Shown piece by piece: positions 44,643-49,404 of a stretch of DNA of 49,404 nt (positions within the stretch are counted from its first letter, which is position 1; every line of letters starts with the position of its first letter). A program made the position numbers and the translations under genes. The stretch is from positions 1 to 49,404 of the forward strand of contig JBJKZS010000119.1 of assembly GCA_045569115.1 (NCBI GenBank), given 5' to 3'. Under the pieces are notes generated by a model that searched no databases, was not told the DNA's origin, and saw only the letters and a list, made by a program, of their open reading frames with translations. The stretch comes from S15-B10 sp045569115. Lineage in GTDB: Bacteria; Fidelibacterota; Marinisomatia; Marinisomatales; S15-B10.

Positions 44643-47552
44643 TTAGAAAGGGTTAATCAATGCCATTCTAAAGTACGTTTCTATGTCAGAAGTATACTTA
44701 GATTGAATTGGCTGTGCTCTTCCTAAAGCCAGAACCAAAGGACCAAAAGATAATCTGCCCTCAGCCCCATAAGTCATAATAGATTCCATTTTTTCTTCTC
44801 CATCTTCCCAAACATTTCCAAAATCAGAAATTAATGCAAATGATAATGCTTTCGGAATAATCGGTATCCTATATTCAAATGACCCAAAAATTAAACGGTT
44901 TCCTAACCTTGTACCATTCCAACCTCGTGGATTATGATTCTCTGGAAATAATTCAAATATTGATGATGAAAAATCTCCCGCTATAGGTAAAAGATAAATA
45001 GATCCATCTTTGCTAAGACCTACATAATCATGAGCTGGGGGAGAACCAGATACCATGATGCCTTTTAATCGAAGATAAAATGCCGTAGGACCCGCTGGAA
45101 TATTTATAAAACCATCCGCTGTAAATCTAGTATAATCAAATATACCAAAAAAAACTGAAGTCGCTTTATCTGCTTTTAATATCAAACCCTTTCCTTTTCG
45201 AGGAATCAGGGCGTTCCATAAGTGAGGTCGTCTATCTACCCATCTATATTTCAAAGAAATGACGGCATCCCTGCCAGATTCAGGTAATGGAAGTGAACTA
45301 TAGTCAGATTCTTTTCTTTCGAACCAGTCGCCTGTCACCAAACTTATACTATCTGATACAACTGGTCGCCTATCCATAAATGAAACAGCTGCTGAAAAAA
45401 GACTATTAGACGAAAGGCTCTCCCCACTATTAAATGGATGAAAAAGCCTAATATCTAAACCATTTTTCATTTCTAGAAGGCCAAAGCGACTTTTATCATA
45501 TCGACGATAAGCTGCGTTAGTATTGAAAGAATATGAAATCCCCCATAGTGGACCATGTTGAGCATTCTGATAGGAGAGTAAAAATCCGGATCCTTCTTTT
45601 GAAAGAAAGTCTGTAAATCCTAAACCAGTAAAAATATGTCGGCCAAGCCCATCAATCCACTGAGTAAATACAGAGGTTTGTGTACCTGGCAACATAATAG
45701 TTGTAACATGCTTCAAATGCTTGGTAAAATTATATTTATTAGGATTCCTTAGATCAATATTTTCATTAATATTGATCTCATCAAGATTGTATACTGGCCT
45801 GACCTTTAACCAATTACTATAACTATCCATGATCGAAAGTGGATCTGTACCAATTTTTCTCTTAGGTGATACTTTCATTACTCTAACTGTATCAACATCA
45901 GAAAGTGTAGTAGAAAAAATAGTGGAATCATTTGGTACCAATTGATGAGTCCAAATAGCCTCACCAACATCAGTATTCTGATTTATCGTTGAGTCATTAA
46001 GGTTAATCGTATGAATATTTGGTGTGCCACTACGATGAGAAGTAATTGATATAGCTTTACCTCTTTCAGTCCAAACCGGCTGATAATCCGCGGAAGGATG
46101 TTTCGTTAGACGTTTTATTTGACCGCTATTGATATCAAGTAACCATAAATCAAGATTTGAATCATTGTTAGACATAGCAAATGCGATCCTTTTTCCATCA
46201 AGAGACAAGGCTGGAGTAATGATCTGGGTACTTTCAACGAATTTAGTTATTTGTTCTGACTTACCATTTAGTAAATCAACCATGTAAAGATTTGCAACCC
46301 TATTTTGATGTGAAACATAAATGATGGATTCCCCATTGCTAGACCAAATAGGATATGTTGCTCTTCCAGTATTAGTTAGCCATCGACCTTTTTTTGATTC
46401 TAAATCATAAATACGAATATCCCAGACCGATGATTGATTAGCACCAAAATGGTACTTTGAATATGCAATCTTTTTTCCATCTGGTGACCATGAAAAACTT
46501 CTGTGAAACCGACCAAAGTCTACTTCTTCTTTTTCCCAAATTATTATTTGGTTGCCATTAGCTTTAGTTGAATCAGTTTCCAAAGCTTCTTTTTCCTCAA
46601 GCTCCGCCAATGAATCACGATTGGCTATAAAAAAGGACATATCTAACTGATCATTATCATCTTTACCAATAAGAGCTATCTTGGAAGAATCGGGATCAAA
46701 CATAAATGAGAACATTCTTTTTATTGGCAATGACACAACTTGTCCTACGTCTTCCATGGGTTCTTTCTGAGCGCGAACTCCATAATAATATGTATTCATG
46801 TGTCTTCGCCAATCTTCTTCAAACTGATTAACTGATATTCCTGTCACTTCTTTAAATGCTTTAGGAAAGCTGAAAAGCTTAAGTGAGTTACGCCATTGTA
46901 AAGTTTTAACTATGGTGGAATCCCCAAATCGATCTGACCAGTATAACATTTTTGAGAAACCATCATGATGGGGATCCATTTCTTCCATTTTATTTCTCAA
47001 AATATGTACTTTATGTTGAAGGTCAGCCCGGTAAGGCCTCCATTTTTCTGTCTTGTATTCGGCTATTCCTTCTATAACCCAGAATGGAAGATCGGATATT
47101 AAAACATCTAATGGGCTAGGTAACCAAGAACGTGTTGTATGGAAAAAAACAATATGTTGGAGTTCATGAGGAATTACATGCTCTAACCATTTTTTTCCTT
47201 CTCCCCATAAAATTGCATCATTTTGATCAACCCAGATATAAGTACTGTAAAATGGTGTGGCAAAACCATTTTGTACCTGATCAGCTGAAGTAAATACAAT
47301 GTCAATAGTAGGAATAGAATCCAATTCCATCTGTTCAAGAAGTTTCGGCAGAACATTTTCGGAAATAGTAGCTCCATGACGAGCAATTTCTTCTATTCCA
47401 CTGTGATAATGAACGTTAAAATTTTCAGTTGAAATTGTATACCATTCTAATTCAGGATGCACTCTGCCAGTCCACGACCATGTGAGAGGTGTACGGTAAG
47501 GTTGAGAAAAAAGTCCACAAACCATGAATATTGCTAAATAAACCCGTTTCAT
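44643..47552 (-). CDS. Fusion of M1-like metallopeptidase, TolB-type propeller and outer-membrane barrel
   Basis: 969 residues from the ATG at 47552, chosen because a good signal peptide begins there (a 14-residue upstream extension is possible). From the new start: signal peptide (1-16), a gluzincin peptidase domain with HELQH (129-133) and the likely third ligand Glu161 in WVIEGIAEY, then a WD40/TolB-like beta propeller (about 290-580, recurring SPDGKKIAY, SSNGESIIYVSHQ, SLDGKRIAFAM), and a C-terminal beta barrel resembling BamA/surface antigen (ending in F). The protease and propeller would be displayed at the outer membrane. Similar three-part proteins are known in FCB-group genomes; substrate is unknown. 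Confidence 0.82.
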   Translation of the reverse strand: MKRVYLAIFMVCGLFSQPYRTPLTWSWTGRVHPELEWYTISTENFNVHYHSGIEEIARHGATISENVLPKLLEQMELDSIPTIDIVFTSADQVQNGFATPFYSTYIWVDQNDAILWGEGKKWLEHVIPHELQHIVFFHTTRSWLPSPLDVLISDLPFWVIEGIAEYKTEKWRPYRADLQHKVHILRNKMEEMDPHHDGFSKMLYWSDRFGDSTIVKTLQWRNSLKLFSFPKAFKEVTGISVNQFEEDWRRHMNTYYYGVRAQKEPMEDVGQVVSLPIKRMFSFMFDPDSSKIALIGKDDNDQLDMSFFIANRDSLAELEEKEALETDSTKANGNQIIIWEKEEVDFGRFHRSFSWSPDGKKIAYSKYHFGANQSSVWDIRIYDLESKKGRWLTNTGRATYPIWSSNGESIIYVSHQNRVANLYMVDLLNGKSEQITKFVESTQIITPALSLDGKRIAFAMSNNDSNLDLWLLDINSGQIKRLTKHPSADYQPVWTERGKAISITSHRSGTPNIHTINLNDSTINQNTDVGEAIWTHQLVPNDSTIFSTTLSDVDTVRVMKVSPKRKIGTDPLSIMDSYSNWLKVRPVYNLDEININENIDLRNPNKYNFTKHLKHVTTIMLPGTQTSVFTQWIDGLGRHIFTGLGFTDFLSKEGSGFLLSYQNAQHGPLWGISYSFNTNAAYRRYDKSRFGLLEMKNGLDIRLFHPFNSGESLSSNSLFSAAVSFMDRRPVVSDSISLVTGDWFERKESDYSSLPLPESGRDAVISLKYRWVDRRPHLWNALIPRKGKGLILKADKATSVFFGIFDYTRFTADGFINIPAGPTAFYLRLKGIMVSGSPPAHDYVGLSKDGSIYLLPIAGDFSSSIFELFPENHNPRGWNGTRLGNRLIFGSFEYRIPIIPKALSFALISDFGNVWEDGEEKMESIMTYGAEGRLSFGPLVLALGRAQPIQSKYTSDIETYFRMALINPF

Positions 47553-47621
47553 ATAAGCAAAGGATACTACCCAAAACTTACATGCTAATACCAATTAATT
47601 TTTTATTTATTGGTCTTGATG

Positions 47622-47791
47622 ATTCGGTTAAAAAGGGGAAGGGCCGTGATTCCTCACGGCCCTAACGTAGCATTGGGGGATTGGGGATTTGGGGGTTTGC
47701 TACGTGAAGTTTTTGTTCATTTAAATTATAAACTAGTCCAAAAACAAAAAGTTCCGAATTATAAAAAAACCCCCGTCGAAACGGGGGTTTT
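47622..47791 (+). ncRNA. Candidate structured small RNA or leader with G-rich loop
   Basis: The 441-base gap between the peptidase fusion start and mocA holds no convincing gene but strong structure. Paired elements in order: ATTCGG (47622-47627) with CCGAAT (47754-47759); a perfect 9-bp hairpin with a 4-base loop (47641-47662, GGGCCGTGA...TCACGGCCC); an 8-bp stem ACGTAGCA/TGCTACGT (47665-47672 and 47698-47705) whose loop has three G runs (47675-47679, 47683-47686, 47691-47695); a weaker GTTTTTG/CAAAAAC pair; and a terminator at 47766-47791. Their nesting inside one outer helix suggests one RNA. Not a known class that I recognise (not 6S, tmRNA, SRP or RNase P). A 64-codon reading frame crosses it but has hairpin-derived, low-quality sequence. 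Confidence 0.4.
47766..47791 (+). terminator. Strong intrinsic terminator
   Basis: AAAACCCCCGT pairs with ACGGGGGTTTT around a CGAA tetraloop: 11 pairs with a five-G/C core plus flanks, followed by T. Bidirectional by symmetry, but the only plausible source transcript is the plus-strand element upstream. Confidence 0.85.
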
Positions 47792-47804
47792 AATTCACTT
47801 ATAA

Positions 47805-47993
47805 TAAATAATTGATTGTTCTTTACCGATTATAAATCGGAAAAATAATTTTACGCAAATCAAGAATTATTACCGTTAATAAATTGTAGTTTTATTCATA
47901 TTCAAGTACAAATTTTTCAGATAAAGAAAAATCAACTGTTACCGTATTTTATCCTATCATAAATAATCAAATAACTCAGATAATAAATAATTA
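47805..47993. other. AT-rich non-coding stretch before mocA
   Basis: Very AT-rich, without a convincing reading frame or hairpin. It probably contains the promoter for mocA-xdhC, but I cannot point to specific -35/-10 boxes. Confidence 0.5.
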
Positions 47994-48590
47994 ATGAAAA
48001 TCTCCGCTACAGTATTAGCAGCAGGTAAGTCTATTCGAATGGGGTCAAAAAATAAACTTTTACTGGATTATAGAGGGGTACCGATGATTCGTCATATTTG
48101 TAAAACTGTTATCTCCGCTAGCTTCAATCCTATTAAGGTTATTACTGGCTTTGAAAAAGAAAAAATTGAAAGTGTCTTATCTGATCTCAATTTATCTATG
48201 GTCAACAATAATAAATGGCACAATGGTATTTCTTCCTCTATAGCTATAGGGATCTCATCACTTTTAGATGGCACCGATGGAAACATGATTGTACTTGGAG
48301 ATATGCCACTTATTTCAGAAAAAGTGTTGAATAAACTTAGTAATACATTCAAACTGGAAAATGCTAAAAAGATAGTCTACCCCTTATATGCTGGCCAGCA
48401 AGCCAATCCAGTTATTTTTCCAAAAAAATACTTTCCTGATATCATTTCTAACAAAAGTGATCTAGGATGTAAAAAAATTATTGAACGTTACAAATTCAAT
48501 GCATTAGGTATTGACATAAAGTCTAATGAAGTGATAGTTGATTGTGATGAGGAAGAAGATTATCTTAAATTAATTAAACAAACGGGATAA
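47994..48590 (+). CDS. mocA: MocA-like molybdenum-cofactor cytidylyltransferase
   Basis: 198 residues. Nucleotidyltransferase start LAAGKSIRMGSKNKLLLDYRGVPMI, then NNKWHNGISSSIAIGI, LGDMPLISEKVLN and QQANPVIFPKKYFPDI, the usual MocA pattern. It transfers CMP to molybdopterin to form the cofactor (MCD) of xanthine-oxidase-family hydroxylases. It is eight bases upstream of an XdhC-like gene, which acts in the same maturation path. The hydroxylase subunits themselves are presumably beyond the right edge. Confidence 0.88.
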   Translation: MKISATVLAAGKSIRMGSKNKLLLDYRGVPMIRHICKTVISASFNPIKVITGFEKEKIESVLSDLNLSMVNNNKWHNGISSSIAIGISSLLDGTDGNMIVLGDMPLISEKVLNKLSNTFKLENAKKIVYPLYAGQQANPVIFPKKYFPDIISNKSDLGCKKIIERYKFNALGIDIKSNEVIVDCDEEEDYLKLIKQTG

Positions 48591-48598
48591 ATAATAAA

Positions 48599-49404
48599 GT
48601 GTCAAAACATAAGGATTTATTCAATACGATTATAGATCTTGAAAAAAAAGAGGAAAGCTATGCTATTGCTACAGTTTTCATGGTGAATGGTTCATCTTCA
48701 GGAAAAGTTGGAGATAAAGCTCTTTATGATAAAAAAGGCGTAAGAATAATTGGATATATTGGTGGTGGATGTATTGAGAATCGTGTAGGCGCTACGGCTA
48801 AGGAAGCCATCTTTGATGAAGAACCAAAAATAGTTAATATCAATTTAGACAGTGATGAAATGGGGATGGGAATCCCTTGTGGAGGATATATGTCAGTAAT
48901 TATTGAACCTCAATTAGTTCTACCTACTATTCTTATTCGTGGCACAGGAAATGTGGTAGAAGTTCTATCACAAATGGCTCATACACTTAAGTTCAAAGTT
49001 GTTATACAAACATCAGAAGAAGAAGCGGATCGATTCCCATATGCAGAAATGATAATTACTAATCCATTAGAAATCGATGATATTGATTTCAAACTCGACT
49101 ATTTTGTTCTTGCGACACACCACAGGGATGATGACAAAATTTCCCTTCAGGCACTTAAGAAAAAGATCCCATATGTAGCGGTGTTAGCAAGTGGAAAGAA
49201 AACTCAAATAATAACTGATTATCTTCGAAATCATGGGATCTCAGATAAAGATATGGAGAAGTTCCATGCACCAGCTGGTCTTGATTTAGAAGCAAAAACT
49301 CCTGAAGAAATTGCACTTAGTATTATATCAGAAATTGTAATGCATCGTAATGGTGGAACCGGTCATCCTCTTCGAAGTATAACGTCTATAGAATTATCTA
49401 AAGA
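48599..49404 (+). CDS. XdhC/CoxI-family molybdoenzyme maturation protein (3' end outside window)
   Basis: GTG start at 48599, open to the end of the window (268 codons seen, near complete). N-terminal XdhC domain: GSSSGKVGDKALY, IGGGCIENRV, IPCGGYMSV. C-terminal Rossmann domain with GTGNVVEVL, then AGLDLEAKTPEEIALSIISEIV, a conserved XdhC end. Such proteins bind MCD and load sulfurated cofactor into xanthine dehydrogenase or CO-dehydrogenase type enzymes. Operon with mocA. Confidence 0.9.
   Translation, partial: MSKHKDLFNTIIDLEKKEESYAIATVFMVNGSSSGKVGDKALYDKKGVRIIGYIGGGCIENRVGATAKEAIFDEEPKIVNINLDSDEMGMGIPCGGYMSVIIEPQLVLPTILIRGTGNVVEVLSQMAHTLKFKVVIQTSEEEADRFPYAEMIITNPLEIDDIDFKLDYFVLATHHRDDDKISLQALKKKIPYVAVLASGKKTQIITDYLRNHGISDKDMEKFHAPAGLDLEAKTPEEIALSIISEIVMHRNGGTGHPLRSITSIELSK

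Noticed and set aside
47635..47695. G-quadruplex as a certain feature
   Set aside because: Only three G runs lie close together; the fourth is separated by a strong hairpin, so it is kept as a possibility within the RNA finding.
47610..47804. 64-codon reading frame on the plus strand
   Set aside because: It runs through hairpin arms, a G-run repeat and a terminator; composition and lack of family resemblance suggest it is not translated.

Overview
The window is AT-rich chromosomal DNA from a Gram-negative bacterium. It encodes outer-membrane porins, a signal-peptide protein with a C-terminal outer-membrane barrel, a heptosyltransferase and an MsbA-type exporter. The gene set fits a marine lineage near Candidatus Marinimicrobia (SAR406/Fidelibacterota) or another FCB-group phylum: a b6-type quinol-oxidising complex with a very large multihaem cytochrome, pyrophosphate-dependent PFK, tight gene packing and roughly one-third GC. 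The lineage is inferred from gene content only. I see no rRNA, CRISPR array, transposase, integrase or phage gene.

Layout. (1) 1-1157: 3' part of an NTT/MFS-like membrane carrier. (2) 1269-8396, minus: a respiratory operon read as membrane HEAT protein, Rieske, cytochrome b (b6-like), subunit-IV-like protein, octahaem cytochrome c with coiled coil, secreted cupredoxin. (3) 8494-14152, minus: tRNA-Leu, secA, nusB, ilvE, phoH. (4) 14353-15320, plus: a DUF2953/GerW pair. (5) 15321-23081, minus: a complete Pho module (phoB, phoR, porin, pstS, pstC, pstA, pstB, phoU) clearly richer in GC than both flanks, with a triple 11-bp-period repeat that looks like a Pho box before the porin. (6) 23246-25070, plus: a low-GC Na/Pi cotransporter with its own PhoU. 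(7) 25076-35871: envelope and central-metabolism genes (LolA-like protein, M61 peptidase, thiamine pyrophosphokinase, Na-solute symporter, class I aldolase, PPi-PFK, glutamate dehydrogenase, citrate synthase, second porin). (8) 35868-44045: surface-glycan cluster (two cytidylyltransferases, heptosyltransferase, CDP-glycerol-type transferase, sulfotransferase, LicD, UDP-GlcNAc 2-epimerase, MsbA-like exporter). (9) 44205-49404: orphan GroES-like protein, a peptidase/propeller/barrel fusion, a structured non-coding stretch ending in a strong terminator, and MocA plus XdhC, which serve molybdenum hydroxylase maturation.

How it works together. Region 2 should oxidise menaquinol and pass electrons through Rieske and a chain of c haems, perhaps to the cupredoxin. 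Regions 5 and 6 give two phosphate uptake routes side by side: a PhoBR-controlled high-affinity ABC route that looks imported, and a native sodium-driven route. Region 8 builds and exports a surface polysaccharide, probably carrying phospho-alcohol and sulfate groups. The most unusual items are the respiratory operon, the Pho island whose edge cuts into the 3' end of gerW, the structured RNA-like element near 47.6-47.8 kb, and the epimerase gene with no normal start codon.
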